From: Chthonobacter rhizosphaerae
GTDB lineage: Bacteria; Pseudomonadota; Alphaproteobacteria; Rhizobiales; Pleomorphomonadaceae
DNA length: 64,000 nt
NCBI RefSeq assembly: GCF_013839525.1
Contig: NZ_JACDIS010000001.1
Coordinates: 310,001-374,000, forward strand
Direction of reading: 5' to 3'
Under the pieces are notes generated by a model that did not search any database, was not told the origin of the DNA, and was given only the letters and a program-made list of their open reading frames with translations. Positions 29,573-38,544 of this stretch are shown here, piece by piece (within the stretch, counting starts at the first letter, position 1; every line of letters starts with the position of its first letter). Both the position numbers and the translations under genes were made by a program.

Positions 29573-29739
29573 GGTGCTTCTTGAGGATTGGCCAGGCCGG
29601 TCGACAGCCCGTGCCACGGAACGAGGGCACGGCACGCGACCGGGGCCGGACGACGCCACGCCGGGCCGCCGAGCGACAATAGGCATGGGGATGCCGGCTT
29701 ATCAAGCGCGCCGGCCGGCGCTCCGCAGCGGGCCGCCCG

Positions 29740-30189
29740 TCAGCTCGCCAGCTCTTCCGGGCGGCGATAGCCGAACTGCTCCACCAGCACGTCGTGGACG
29801 ATCCTGGTCCCGAACCGCTCGTTCACCGCGTCGCGCACCTTGGCGGTGAGGGCGCCGAGATCGGTCTTTCTCATCTTCTCGAAGTCGAGTGCGTCGTCCG
29901 CGTAGATCAACCGGAAGGCGAAGTCCGTCACATAGGGCTTCGGGTCCACCTTCATGCGGTGCAGCACGCTGGCGTCGGCCGTGAAGACGAGCTGGAGGAG
30001 GACATAGCCCCGGATCCGGCTCTGCCGGATCACCGGCACATAGATGGTGTCGGTCTTCTCGTACTCCAGCACGTCCAGGTAGGCGTCGTCGCTCTTGGTG
30101 GCCTTGTCGAGGAACCAGATGGTGCCGGCGAAACCCGACGCCACCATCACCAGACAGATCCAGATCGTCGCCAGCACGGTGGTGTTCAT
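29740..30189 (-). CDS. Single-span membrane protein of the flagellar operon, FliL-like
   Basis: 149 residues: one N-terminal transmembrane helix (ATIWICLVMVASGFAGTIWFL) and a periplasmic domain. The end of the domain (LGALTAKVRDAVNERFGTRIVHDVLVEQFGYR) resembles the C-terminal pattern of FliL, in which a helix is followed by a strand and a conserved aromatic end. A true FliL lies elsewhere in the cluster. Its start overlaps the flgN stop in ATGA, so it is translated with the flagellar operon. The FliL resemblance is a weak, by-eye call. Confidence 0.65.
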   Translation of the reverse strand: MNTTVLATIWICLVMVASGFAGTIWFLDKATKSDDAYLDVLEYEKTDTIYVPVIRQSRIRGYVLLQLVFTADASVLHRMKVDPKPYVTDFAFRLIYADDALDFEKMRKTDLGALTAKVRDAVNERFGTRIVHDVLVEQFGYRRPEELAS

Positions 30190-30575
30190 CAGGCCCTCCC
30201 GGCCGGCGCGCCGGTCACGCTGTAGGTTCCGTCGGACGTGTCCTGCCGAACCGCGTCGGTGATGATGTCGGAGATCCGCCGCACCGCGTCCATGTGGAGG
30301 GCGAGGAGCGCCACGTCCTCGGCGATGAGGGTCCTCAGGGCGTCGAGACGCCGGGCGAGATCCGGCGTCGGCCGCGCCAGGGCCGCCTCGCGGCCGAGGC
30401 GCACGAGGTCCAGATAGATCTGGCTCTTGCGGAAGGTGGTCTCGGAAAGATCGAGCGGATCGCCGGACCGCAGCGCCGCGATCTCCCGCCCGACCACGTC
30501 CTCCGCGCGGGCGAGCGCCGCCGCCAGGGGATCGGCCGCCACGGCGGCCTCGGCCGAAAGACCGGCAGGCGTCAT
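30189..30575 (-). CDS. flgN: FlgN-like flagellar export chaperone
   Basis: 128 residues, cytoplasmic, mostly helical. The long helices (EDVVGREIAALRSGD, KSQIYLDLVRLGREA, RRLDALRTLIAEDVALLALHMDAVRRISDIITDAV) and the ending SDGTYSVTG are those of rhizobial FlgN. FlgN keeps the hook-filament junction proteins FlgK and FlgL export-ready; both are encoded in the same operon. Start and stop overlap both neighbours (ATGA), showing tight coupling with flgJ upstream. Confidence 0.78.
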   Translation of the reverse strand: MTPAGLSAEAAVAADPLAAALARAEDVVGREIAALRSGDPLDLSETTFRKSQIYLDLVRLGREAALARPTPDLARRLDALRTLIAEDVALLALHMDAVRRISDIITDAVRQDTSDGTYSVTGAPAGRA

Positions 30576-31072
30576 GCGGTCTCTCCCAGGCGCCGGACGA
30601 GGTCGCCGATGCCGAGGGAGCCGCGCTTGGCGACCGCGTCGGCGATCTTGTCGGCCAGCATGGACCGCCAGACCGGCCCGGACACCTTGTCGCCGAAGAG
30701 AGCGTCGCCTTCGCCCGCCATCATGGTCTCCACGCTGGAGCGGACGATGAAGGATTCGAACCGCTGCTCGGGACTGAGGATGGGCTGGTCCACCCGCGTC
30801 TGGGACTTGAGGACGGCGAGCTGGTCGAGGACGTCGGGGCGCAGGTCCGCGCCGCCGGCGGCGCGGCCGGGCTCCTCGGGGACGTCGCCATTCTCGTCGA
30901 GGAAGGCGGTCGCGGTCCGGTCGAGGGTCGACGCGGCGCCCTGAAGGGCCGACGCGAAGGAGGAGGTCGGCCCTGCGGCCTCCGCGAGCCGCGCCACGGC
31001 GGCCCGGCTGCGGACGGGATCCGCCGCCCGCGCCACGTCGAGCACCAGATCCGACACGGGATTGATCGGCAT
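30572..31072 (-). CDS. flgJ: Rod-binding protein FlgJ (N-terminal domain only)
   Basis: 166 residues. The C-terminal half matches the rod-binding domain of FlgJ: QRFESFIVRSSVETMMAGE...LFGDKVSGPVWRSMLADKIADAVAKRGSLGIGDLV. The peptidoglycan hydrolase domain present in enterobacterial FlgJ is absent, as in other Hyphomicrobiales, so a separate lytic enzyme must open the wall. The N-terminal ~85 residues are variable. It acts in the periplasm as a rod cap and is exported by the flagellar apparatus, which fits the lack of a signal peptide. Confidence 0.82.
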   Translation of the reverse strand: MPINPVSDLVLDVARAADPVRSRAAVARLAEAAGPTSSFASALQGAASTLDRTATAFLDENGDVPEEPGRAAGGADLRPDVLDQLAVLKSQTRVDQPILSPEQRFESFIVRSSVETMMAGEGDALFGDKVSGPVWRSMLADKIADAVAKRGSLGIGDLVRRLGETA

Positions 31073-31125
31073 CAGAACCTCTCGTCCTTCGGAAGAGCAC
31101 CTTGCGAAACCCTAGGCGGACGACC

Positions 31126-31527
31126 TTATCCGAGGCTGTCGTCGGTCCGGCCGGCGGCGGCCTCGCCGATGTCCATCAGCGTGCGACGCTCCGCCTGGTC
31201 CGCCTCCCGGCGGGCGAGCGTCCGGTGCCGGCGCTCCAGCGCGTCCGCCCGTCCGGTCTCCGCCCTGGCCGCCTGCGCCGCCTCGGCCTCCGTCTTCGCG
31301 GCGGTGGCGATCGAGACGTCGAGCCGGGTCAGCCGCGTGGCCGCCAGGGTGACGATCAGGTCCGCGTGGGCCGCGTCCGCCTCCGACAGCGCCGTCAGCA
31401 GCCGTTGCCGGTCGGCCGAGAGGGAGGCGCTCGCCGCCGAGGCGCGCGCCAGCTGCCAGTCCGCGCGCTTGCGGATCTCCCGCTGCACTCTCAAGAGCCG
31501 TTCGATGCGCCGAAGGTCGTCTGCCAT
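31126..31527 (-). CDS. FliJ-like coiled-coil protein
   Basis: 133 residues, strongly charged and Ala-rich with almost unbroken heptads (LRRIERLLRVQREIRKRAD, DRQRLLTALSEADAAHADL, RADALERRHRTLARREADQ). Such a protein between fliR and flgJ is usual in Hyphomicrobiales flagellar operons and is often taken as the FliJ stalk of the export ATPase. Coiled coil is what can be seen; the FliJ name rests on position and fold only. No other fliJ candidate follows fliI in this window. Confidence 0.6.
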   Translation of the reverse strand: MADDLRRIERLLRVQREIRKRADWQLARASAASASLSADRQRLLTALSEADAAHADLIVTLAATRLTRLDVSIATAAKTEAEAAQAARAETGRADALERRHRTLARREADQAERRTLMDIGEAAAGRTDDSLG

Positions 31528-31560
31528 GGTGCGTCTTTCGAAATGGGTACGGGGCGCCGC

Positions 31561-32316
31561 TCAGCCGAAGGCGAGCCAGGCGGAGAAGACCTCGCCGTAG
31601 ACGGCCACCACCGCCCCGAGCGTGGTCATGAGGAGGATGAACCCGCCGAGCATCACGAACGGCTGGGCGATGAAGAACACCGGCAGCGCGGGCATCATCT
31701 TGTTCACGAGCCCGGTGCCGAGGTTCACCAGGAAGCCGTAGAGCATGTAGGGGCTGGTCACCTGCAGGGCGGTCAGGAAGGCTTGGCTGATCCTGTCCAC
31801 CAGCCAGTCGAGCCCCGAACCCGCCGGGTAGCCGGTTCCGACCGGAACGGTCGCGTAGCTCGCCCAGAGGCCGCGCAGGATCTCCAGGTGAAGGTCCGTC
31901 AGGAACAGGAGGAGCACGGAGAAGAGCGTGATCAGCGTCACCAGCGCGGGCGCCGCCTCGGTGTCCTCCACCGGCGCCCCGGGCATGGCCGCGATGCCGA
32001 GGAAGGAGTTCGTCGCCGTCGCGAGCGCCTGGAGGGCCGCCAGGAGCGACCGTCCGACGGTGCCGATCAGGAGGCCGACCACCACCTCCACGGCAACGAG
32101 CGCCAGGAAATCGGTCTCGCCCTCCGCCCTCACCACCGGCAGCACCAGCGGAACGAGGCCGGGCGCGAGCGCCAGGGTGACGCCGAACGCCAGGAAGAGC
32201 CGAACCTGCGTCGGCACCCGCGCGCTGCCCACCCCGGGCAGCACCATCAGGCAGGCGCCGATCCGGCAGAACAGGAGGAAGACCGACAGGATGAGGGCCG
32301 GCACCGTCTCCGCCAT
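31561..32316 (-). CDS. fliR: Flagellar export gate protein FliR
   Basis: 251-residue inner membrane protein with about six hydrophobic segments, starting AETVPALILSVFLLFCRIGACLMVLPGVGSARVPTQVRL, which contains the family-typical FCRIGACLMVLPG and RVP..VR. With FliP and FliQ it builds the helical core of the type III export gate. It lies 24 bases after flhA on the same transcript. Length and topology are normal. Confidence 0.95.
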   Translation of the reverse strand: MAETVPALILSVFLLFCRIGACLMVLPGVGSARVPTQVRLFLAFGVTLALAPGLVPLVLPVVRAEGETDFLALVAVEVVVGLLIGTVGRSLLAALQALATATNSFLGIAAMPGAPVEDTEAAPALVTLITLFSVLLLFLTDLHLEILRGLWASYATVPVGTGYPAGSGLDWLVDRISQAFLTALQVTSPYMLYGFLVNLGTGLVNKMMPALPVFFIAQPFVMLGGFILLMTTLGAVVAVYGEVFSAWLAFG

Positions 32317-32340
32317 GGGGTCACGCTCCGGCGCGGGGCG

Positions 32341-34431
32341 TCACGACAGCGACCCCAGGGTCTCCACTTCGACGCCCTTGGCGATCTCCGCGTGGCTCAG
32401 CACCGGCAGGGTGGGGAACATGCGCTCCACCAGCATGCGCACGTAGGGCCGCGCGTCGGGCGTCACCAGAAGGGCGAAGCGCTTGCCGAGGGTGAGCCGC
32501 TCGCGCACCGCCGCCGACACCGCGGTGGCGAACTGCTCCACCAGCTGCGGATCCACGTCGAACTCCACCACGTCGCCGGCGCCGTCCCGCTTCAGGCTCT
32601 GGTGGAAGACGAGATCCCACCGCGGCCCGAGCCGCAGCACCTTGAGGACGCCGCCCTCGGAGATGTCGCCGCAGATCTGCTGGCTCATGCGCAGCCGAAC
32701 GTGCTCGACGATCTGCTCGGCCCGGCGCACGTGCGGCACGATCTCGGCGATCGCCTCCAGGATGAGGCCGAGGTTGCGCACGGAGACCCGCTCGGAGAGC
32801 AGCCGCTTCAGGATGCCCTGCAGGCCCGAGAAGGAGATGTTCGACGGGCAGATGTCGTCGACCAGCCGCTTGTACTCCGGGTCGAGCCGGTCGAGGAGCG
32901 CCCGCATGTCCTTGTAGGAGAGAAGCTGCGGCAGGTTGTTGCGGACGGTCTCGCTGAGGTGGGTGAGCATGACCGACATGTTGTCGATGCCGGAGACGCT
33001 CTGCCGCTTCAGCTCCGCCTGATAGTTGCCGGCCACCCACCAGGCCTTCATGCCGTAGGCCGGCTCGCGGGTCTCGTCCACCGGCACGTCCGGCGGGCTG
33101 TCGCCGTCCGCCAGCACCAGCAGGTCGCCGATCCTGAGCGCGTGGCTCGCCACAACCGTGCCGTGGATGCGGATCTGGTAGCTCTTCGGGTCGATGGCGA
33201 TGTTGTCGGAGAGCCGAACCTCCGGCACCACGAAGCCATACTGCTCGGCGAACTTGCGCCGCATGCGGCTGACCCGGTGGGCGAGGTCCGAATGGCTCGA
33301 CAGCATGCTGACGGCCAGCTGCTTGCCGAGCACGAGCTCGATCTCGGCGGTGCGCAGGGTGTCCTTGACGCTGTCGCGGCCGGCGAGCTTGGCCTGCTCC
33401 TCCTCCTGCTGCCGCACCACCTCCATGGCGGCGCGCCGGGCCGCCTCCTTGCGCGGGATCGCGATGCCGACCCCGAGGAGCAGCGCGGAGAGGAGCGCGA
33501 AGGGCAGGAAGGGCAGGCCCGGCACCACCGCGATGACGAGGAGCAGGAAGCCGGCGAGCGTCAGCGCCCGCGGCTGGGCGCTGATCTGGCCGATGACCGC
33601 CGCGTTGGTGGCGCCCTGGGTGCCGCCCTTGGAGACCAGGAGGCCGGCCGCGAGCGACACGATGAGCGCCGGGATCTGGGTGACGAGGCCGTCGCCGACC
33701 GAGAGCTTGACGTAGACGTCCGCCGCCTCCGAAAGCGGCATGTCGTGGCGGGTGGCGCCGATGACGATGCCGCCGAAGACGTTGACGGACGTGATGATGA
33801 GGCCCGCGATGGCGTCGCCGCGCACGAACTTGGAGGCGCCGTCCATGGCGCCGAAGAAGGCGCTCTCCTCCTCCAGCTCCCGGCGGCGCAGCTGCGCCTC
33901 CTTGTCGTCGATGGTGCCGGCCGCGAGGTCCGCGTCGATCGCCATCTGCTTGCCCGGGATGGCGTCCAGGGTGAAGCGCGCCCCCACCTCGGCGATGCGG
34001 CTGGCGCCCTTCGTGATCACGATGAAGTTCACGGTGACCAGGATCACGAAGATGATCAGGCCGATCACGAAGTCGCCGCTCATGACCAGGTAGGCGAAGC
34101 CCTCGATCATCGAGCCGGCCGCGTGGGTGCCCTCGTGGCCGTGGGAGAGGATGAGTCGGGTCGTGGCGATGTTGAGCGCCAGGCGCAGCATGGTGGCGAT
34201 CAGGAGGACGGTCGGGAAGGACGAGAAATGCAGCGGCTTCTCGATCCAGAGCGCCACCATCAGGATCACCACCGAAAGGGCGACCGAGATGGCGAGGCCG
34301 ATGTCCGTCAGGATGGGCGGGATGGGCAGGAAGAGAATGCCGAGGATGATCGCGATGCCGACGGCGAACCCCATGTCCCGGCTGACCGGCGCACGGCCGA
34401 TCGGCTTCAGCGGCGAGGTGATGTTCGTCAT
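32341..34431 (-). CDS. flhA: Flagellar export gate protein FlhA
   Basis: 696 residues, full length. The N-terminal ~320 residues carry eight hydrophobic helices and the conserved cytoplasmic FHIPEP loop region ([24 protein letters not shown]); the C-terminal ~350 residues form the cytosolic ring that receives chaperone-substrate complexes ([26 protein letters not shown]). FlhA is the proton-driven export engine part of the type III system. ATG start at 34431; fliQ ends 117 bases upstream on the same strand. Long open frames on the opposite strand are GC-bias shadows. Confidence 0.97.
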   Translation of the reverse strand: MTNITSPLKPIGRAPVSRDMGFAVGIAIILGILFLPIPPILTDIGLAISVALSVVILMVALWIEKPLHFSSFPTVLLIATMLRLALNIATTRLILSHGHEGTHAAGSMIEGFAYLVMSGDFVIGLIIFVILVTVNFIVITKGASRIAEVGARFTLDAIPGKQMAIDADLAAGTIDDKEAQLRRRELEEESAFFGAMDGASKFVRGDAIAGLIITSVNVFGGIVIGATRHDMPLSEAADVYVKLSVGDGLVTQIPALIVSLAAGLLVSKGGTQGATNAAVIGQISAQPRALTLAGFLLLVIAVVPGLPFLPFALLSALLLGVGIAIPRKEAARRAAMEVVRQQEEEQAKLAGRDSVKDTLRTAEIELVLGKQLAVSMLSSHSDLAHRVSRMRRKFAEQYGFVVPEVRLSDNIAIDPKSYQIRIHGTVVASHALRIGDLLVLADGDSPPDVPVDETREPAYGMKAWWVAGNYQAELKRQSVSGIDNMSVMLTHLSETVRNNLPQLLSYKDMRALLDRLDPEYKRLVDDICPSNISFSGLQGILKRLLSERVSVRNLGLILEAIAEIVPHVRRAEQIVEHVRLRMSQQICGDISEGGVLKVLRLGPRWDLVFHQSLKRDGAGDVVEFDVDPQLVEQFATAVSAAVRERLTLGKRFALLVTPDARPYVRMLVERMFPTLPVLSHAEIAKGVEVETLGSLS

Positions 34432-34547
34432 CCGGGCTCCGTCTCCTGTTGCTTCGCCGCGCGTCTGTCCGCGACGGCGCCCCGCGCCGCGCCGTCATGG
34501 CCCGCGCGCCACCCGTGTCCGCGGCCGCCGAACGAGCGGCGGCCGGT

Positions 34548-34814
34548 TCAGAAGCCGCTTTCGATCCGGCTGATGAGCCCGTCGGTGAACGTCGCCAGGT
34601 GGGCCCCGACGAACGGGCCGGTGAGCGCCGACACCACGAGGACGATCACGATCTTCGGCACGAAGGTGAGCGTCATCTCCTGGATCTGCGTCAGCGCCTG
34701 CAGGAGCGCGATCACGATGCCGATCACCATGGCGGCGGCGACCGCGGGGCCGCTGCCGAGCATGACCATCCAGATCGCCTCGCCGATGAGATCGAGCGCG
34801 TCTCCCTCGGTCAC
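34548..34814 (-). CDS. fliQ: Flagellar export gate protein FliQ
   Basis: 88 residues with the two family helices (AIWMVMLGSGPAVAAAMVIGIVIALLQALTQIQEMTLTFVPKI in pieces, then VVSALTGPFVGAHLATF). TQIQEMTLTFVPK is the FliQ signature. It forms the ring around FliP and FliR in the export gate. The GTG start overlaps the flgD stop (GTGA), showing coupling. Confidence 0.95.
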   Translation of the reverse strand: MTEGDALDLIGEAIWMVMLGSGPAVAAAMVIGIVIALLQALTQIQEMTLTFVPKIVIVLVVSALTGPFVGAHLATFTDGLISRIESGF

Positions 34815-35200
34815 GACACCGACACTCCGTCGGTGATCTGGACTTCCTTGCCGGTGTCCAGCTTGGCGGAGCGGCCCTCGGCCGTGATCTTGACGGACGT
34901 CACGGTCCCGGTGGTCCCGTCCGGCGCGGTCAGCATCCGGCCGATCAGGCCTTCGGCGCTGCCGATGGAGAGGGAATTGTGCAGGGTGTCGAGCTTCTTG
35001 TTGATCTTGATACTCTGCTCGACCTGCGAGAATTGCGCGAACTGCGACATGGACTGGGCCGGGTCCATGGGGTTCATCGGATCCTGGCTCTTCATCTGTG
35101 CGATCAGGAGGCGCAGGAACGCGTCGTAGTCGAGGTCGGTCCGGTTCCTAGTAGGTTGCGGCGACGCGCCCGCGGCGGGCGTCACGCTTGGAACAGTCAT
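34811..35200 (-). CDS. flgD: Flagellar hook assembly (capping) protein FlgD, short type
   Basis: 129 residues, exported to the hook tip where it guides FlgE assembly. The conserved N-terminal part reads DYDAFLRLLIAQMKSQDPMNPMDPAQSMSQFAQFSQVEQS, the FlgD signature, followed by a short C-terminal domain (GLIGRMLTAPDGTTG). Hyphomicrobiales FlgD lacks the larger Tudor/FnIII domains of enterobacteria, so the length is normal here. A perfect AAGGAG eight bases ahead fixes the ATG at 35200, which lies inside the end of flbT (53-base overlap). Confidence 0.93.
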   Translation of the reverse strand: MTVPSVTPAAGASPQPTRNRTDLDYDAFLRLLIAQMKSQDPMNPMDPAQSMSQFAQFSQVEQSIKINKKLDTLHNSLSIGSAEGLIGRMLTAPDGTTGTVTSVKITAEGRSAKLDTGKEVQITDGVSVS

Positions 35201-35630
35201 CGGAAAACTCCTTTCCGGAGGGCATGGGGTCGGCCGGCGAAGCGCCCAGGATGGCGGCCTCCACCGGATAGAGGGCGCGAATGGCCTTCAGGGCGTCCAC
35301 GAGGCGCCCGTCGGACACGAGCATGCCGATGTCGAGGAGGCCGGCCCGCAGCTCCGGCGATCGCACCGCGGTCAGCAGAGACGTGTGGAGGCCGAGATAG
35401 AGGGTCTCGGCCGGCTGGCGGTTGGCCGGATCGATCAGCATCGCCTGGACGGAGAAGTAGAGCTGGCGAAGCGGCGTGGTGGTGTCCTCCGCGTGGAGCA
35501 CGTGCTGCTCCAGCAGGAAGACCGCGTCGTTCATGAGCTCGATGGGCGTCTTCTGGGCAAAGCGGATCACCGCCCCGTTCACGAAGAACCGCTCTCCGGC
35601 CCGAATGACCAACTGGATAGGCTTCTTCAT
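35148..35630 (-). CDS. flbT: Flagellar biosynthesis regulator FlbT
   Basis: 160-residue cytoplasmic regulator. The family core is clear: IRAGERFFVNGAVIRFAQKTPIELMNDAVFLLEQHVL, then TTPLRQLYFSVQAMLIDP. In Caulobacter FlbT binds the flagellin mRNA leader and limits its translation until the hook is finished. Start at 35630 overlaps the flaF stop (ATGA). The last ~18 residues overlap flgD and are basic and low in similarity to the rest (SKRDARRGRVAATY), so the end may have been extended by loss of an earlier stop. Confidence 0.94.
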   Translation of the reverse strand: MKKPIQLVIRAGERFFVNGAVIRFAQKTPIELMNDAVFLLEQHVLHAEDTTTPLRQLYFSVQAMLIDPANRQPAETLYLGLHTSLLTAVRSPELRAGLLDIGMLVSDGRLVDALKAIRALYPVEAAILGASPADPMPSGKEFSDDCSKRDARRGRVAATY

Positions 35631-35974
35631 TCGAGCCCCTTGGCGATGATCTGGTTGAGATCGATGAGCACGTCGAAGTCGGACGATTCGCCCTGGCGGA
35701 TCCGCTCGGCGTGGTTGAGCATGAAGAGGCCGATGGAGATGAGGTCAGCCCTGAGGGCGGGCTGGAAGCCGTTCTCCGGCGTGGCGAGATCCTCGATCAG
35801 GATCGCCCACAGGCGACGCATCTGGTAGATCGCGTTGACGGCCTCGATCGAGTTCGGCCCCCGGTCGCGCGCCGACCGCAGCTCGCCGATGACGAATTCG
35901 AAGGCTTTGCGCTCGTTGGCGCGGCCTTCCGCGGCGGTTTCCTGAACGGCCTCAGCATAGTTGATTCTGTACAT
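35627..35974 (-). CDS. flaF: Flagellar biosynthesis regulator FlaF
   Basis: 115-residue small helical protein, cytoplasmic. Family pattern: YAEAVQETAAEGRANERKAFEFVIGEL, then AVNAIYQMRRLWAILIEDLATPEN and LRADLISIGLFMLNHAERIR. FlaF works with FlbT in the timing of flagellin production and secretion. It sits 32 bases after flgL and overlaps flbT, the usual flaF-flbT pair of Alphaproteobacteria. Confidence 0.95.
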   Translation of the reverse strand: MYRINYAEAVQETAAEGRANERKAFEFVIGELRSARDRGPNSIEAVNAIYQMRRLWAILIEDLATPENGFQPALRADLISIGLFMLNHAERIRQGESSDFDVLIDLNQIIAKGLE

Positions 35975-36006
35975 GTCGGGATCTCGTCCGATTGTCGTCG
36001 GTTCGC

Positions 36007-37050
36007 TCAGCGGAGGAAGGACAGAAGACTGAGATTCTTCAGGCGCGCGGTGATCTGGTAGGCGGCTTCCAGCTGCGTCTGGGTGGCGGAGAGCTTGGCG
36101 GCGGTCTCGTAGGGATCGACGCCCTCCAGGTCGGCGAGGCGCCGCTCCGTGATCTGGTCGCGCAGCGTCAATTCGGTCTCCACGCGCTTCAGCTGCTGTT
36201 CCGCACGGCCGAGGTCGCCCATGCGCTGGGTCAGGCGCTCCATGCCGGCGTCCACCTTCTGGAGCGCCTTGTCGATCAGCACCGTCGCGGCCTCCTTGGA
36301 CAGGGTCGTGACGTCGAAGGAGGCGATCATCGCGTAGCCCTCGGCCAGATCGCGGAAGGCCTGGTCGTTGGCCGACATCGACGTCGGCACCACCAGCCCG
36401 TCGGCGATGCGCGCCGTCGGCGCCGTGTCGGACGCCCTCGACCAGGTGTTCGCCCAGGCCGGATCGTCGAAGAGCGCCGCATGGGGGCCGTCGAGGAAGG
36501 CCGTCATGGCGGCCGCCGTCGCCGAGCGGGCGGCCGTTCCGCCGGGGCCGCCCGGGAAGGCGGTCGTGAAGGCCGCCAGCACGGCGCTCTCTGGCGTGGT
36601 GCCGGTGCCCTTGTAGGACGAGAACGGCGCTTCGCCGGTGTTGATGCCGCCGAACAGATACTGGCCGTCGAACGACTGGTTCAGCGACGTCGCCAGTTCG
36701 GCGAGGCTGGACTGCGCCTTGGGACCGAGGGCCGCCATCGACCGCCCGTCGCGCAGGGCGATCAGGTCGGAGCGCAGGCTGGCCGCCGTGTCGAGGGCGG
36801 TCTTCAGGGACGCCTGGACCACGCCGAGGCGGGTCGTCACGACCGCGTTCGTGGTCTTGCGCGCGTCCAGCTCCTTGGCGACCTGGCGCAGGGAGACCGC
36901 TTCGCCGGTGTCGTTGCCAAGCGAAAGACCCGTGTCGGCCTTGCGGCCGGTGGTCTGCTCGGACTTCAGCTCGTTGAGGGCCCGCGTCTGCTGGGCGATG
37001 GCGAGGCGCGTCGCCTCGCTCATGGAACGGTTGGAGACGGAGGTGGTCAT
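36007..37050 (-). CDS. flgL: Hook-filament junction protein FlgL
   Basis: 347 residues. The N-terminal D0/D1 helices (ATRLAIAQQTRALNELKSEQTTGRK) and the C-terminal helix (TAAKLSATQTQLEAAYQITARLKNLSLLSFL) are flagellin-like; the middle contains DGQYLFGGINTGEAPF, the FlgL hallmark. It is exported with FlgN help and joins FlgK to the filament. I set the start at 37050 (MTTSVSNRSM), five bases after the flgK stop; longer frames read into flgK. Confidence 0.93.
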   Translation of the reverse strand: MTTSVSNRSMSEATRLAIAQQTRALNELKSEQTTGRKADTGLSLGNDTGEAVSLRQVAKELDARKTTNAVVTTRLGVVQASLKTALDTAASLRSDLIALRDGRSMAALGPKAQSSLAELATSLNQSFDGQYLFGGINTGEAPFSSYKGTGTTPESAVLAAFTTAFPGGPGGTAARSATAAAMTAFLDGPHAALFDDPAWANTWSRASDTAPTARIADGLVVPTSMSANDQAFRDLAEGYAMIASFDVTTLSKEAATVLIDKALQKVDAGMERLTQRMGDLGRAEQQLKRVETELTLRDQITERRLADLEGVDPYETAAKLSATQTQLEAAYQITARLKNLSLLSFLR

Positions 37051-37055
37051 GGCGC

Positions 37056-38525
37056 TCACCGGACCACGGCCAGGAGGTCGTCGTAGAGGCGGTCGACGGC
37101 GCCGAGCAGCTTGGCCGACGCGCCGTAGGATTTCTCGATTTCGATCATCGCCTGGAGTTCCTCGTCGAGATTGACGCCGGTCCGGTTGGAATAGGCCTGG
37201 TCGGTCCTGGACAGCGACACTGCCGCCTGGTCCGCGGTGGCGCTGGCCGCCTTCCGCTTCGCTTCCAGCCACGACACGGTGGAGGCCGCGAAGGCGTTGA
37301 GGGTCGTGTTCGGGGTGGACGCCACGGCCGGGTCGAAGGCGCGGCTGGCCCCGAAGCCGTCCATCAGCGACCGCAGACGGTCGGAATAGGACGCGGCGCC
37401 CGCCGTGTTCTGCCGATAGGCGGTCCCGGCGATCCCGCCGTCGCGGATCCGCTCGATCACCCCGCCCTGGTCCGGGTCGGCGGCGGCGTTCACCCGGATG
37501 CTGCCGGCGATGCCGACGGACCGGGCGCCGGGCGCCGGCACGGCGGGTCCGCCCGACCAGGTGAACAGGCCGGCCTGGGCGGTCTGGCCCGTGGCGGTCT
37601 CGCGGAACGTCTCGACGAGCGCGCGCGCGATCTCGTCCAGCTGCGCCTGGAAGCCCGGCGCCGCCCGGTCGCGGATCTCGGCGAGGCCGGCAAGGCGGCC
37701 GCCGACCAGCGGCTGCCTGGCCGTCGGGCCGGTCACCGGGATCCCGTCCACATGCACCGCCGCGCCCTCGGTGCTCGCCCCGAAGGCATGGGTCCGCACC
37801 ATGGTCACCGTGCGCGGCTCGGTCTCGAACAGCATGGCGCCGCCGTCGGTGAAGAGCACGAGGTCGTTGTTCTCGCGCTTGAGGGCGCGCACGCCGATCT
37901 CGGCGGACAGGTCCATCAGGACCTTGTCGCGGGCGTCGAGCGCGTCCGACACGTCCGCGCCCGCGATGGTGCCCTGGACAACCTGCTTGTTGAGGTCGCC
38001 GAAGCGGCGGAGCAGGTCGTTGATCCGCTCCACCGACGTCGCCATCTGGCTGTCCGCCTCGGTCCTCTGGGCGTCGGCGGCCGCGGACGCCTGGTTGAGG
38101 GAGCGCACCAGCATCTTGGCCTTCTCCAGCGTGTCGCGGGCGCTGTTCACGTCGCCCGGCCGGGCCGACTGGGCCTGGAGCGCCGAGAAGAGGTCGCCGA
38201 GCCGGGCCGCCGGCGACATCTCGTCGTGCGGCCCGCCGATGGCGTTGCGGAGCGCGTCCAGCTTCTCGATCAGAACCTTGGCGGCCGCATCGGCCGACTT
38301 GGCGGCGGAGAGGTCGCCGAAGAGGGCCGCGTCCTGCGCCCGGGAGATCCCGTCGACGCGGACGCCGCCGGTCTCCTTGCCCATGACGAGCGTGGACAGC
38401 AGCGCCGTCTTCCGCGAGAAGCCGGGCTGGTTGGCCCCGGCGATGTTGCGCGACGTGACCGAGATCTCCGTCTGTCGGGCAAGGAGGGCCGACGTCGCGA
38501 TCTTGAAGGCGCTCGAGAGGCTCAT
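37056..38525 (-). CDS. flgK: Hook-associated protein FlgK
   Basis: 489 residues, slightly short of the enterobacterial form but usual for Hyphomicrobiales. It opens with SLSSAFKIATSALLARQTEISVTSRNIAGANQPGFSRK, the HAP1 N-terminus, and closes with GVNLDEELQAMIEIEKSYGASAKLLGAVDRLYDDLL, the rod/hook/HAP C-terminal helix. It forms the first junction zone above the hook. It follows flgE by 19 bases. Confidence 0.94.
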   Translation of the reverse strand: MSLSSAFKIATSALLARQTEISVTSRNIAGANQPGFSRKTALLSTLVMGKETGGVRVDGISRAQDAALFGDLSAAKSADAAAKVLIEKLDALRNAIGGPHDEMSPAARLGDLFSALQAQSARPGDVNSARDTLEKAKMLVRSLNQASAAADAQRTEADSQMATSVERINDLLRRFGDLNKQVVQGTIAGADVSDALDARDKVLMDLSAEIGVRALKRENNDLVLFTDGGAMLFETEPRTVTMVRTHAFGASTEGAAVHVDGIPVTGPTARQPLVGGRLAGLAEIRDRAAPGFQAQLDEIARALVETFRETATGQTAQAGLFTWSGGPAVPAPGARSVGIAGSIRVNAAADPDQGGVIERIRDGGIAGTAYRQNTAGAASYSDRLRSLMDGFGASRAFDPAVASTPNTTLNAFAASTVSWLEAKRKAASATADQAAVSLSRTDQAYSNRTGVNLDEELQAMIEIEKSYGASAKLLGAVDRLYDDLLAVVR

Positions 38526-38544
38526 GGCGGGATTCCGATCGCGG

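Noticed and set aside
31102-34836. 1244-residue + strand frame over fliR, flhA and fliQ
   Set aside because: His/Arg/Glu-rich shadow of three certain flagellar genes on the other strand.
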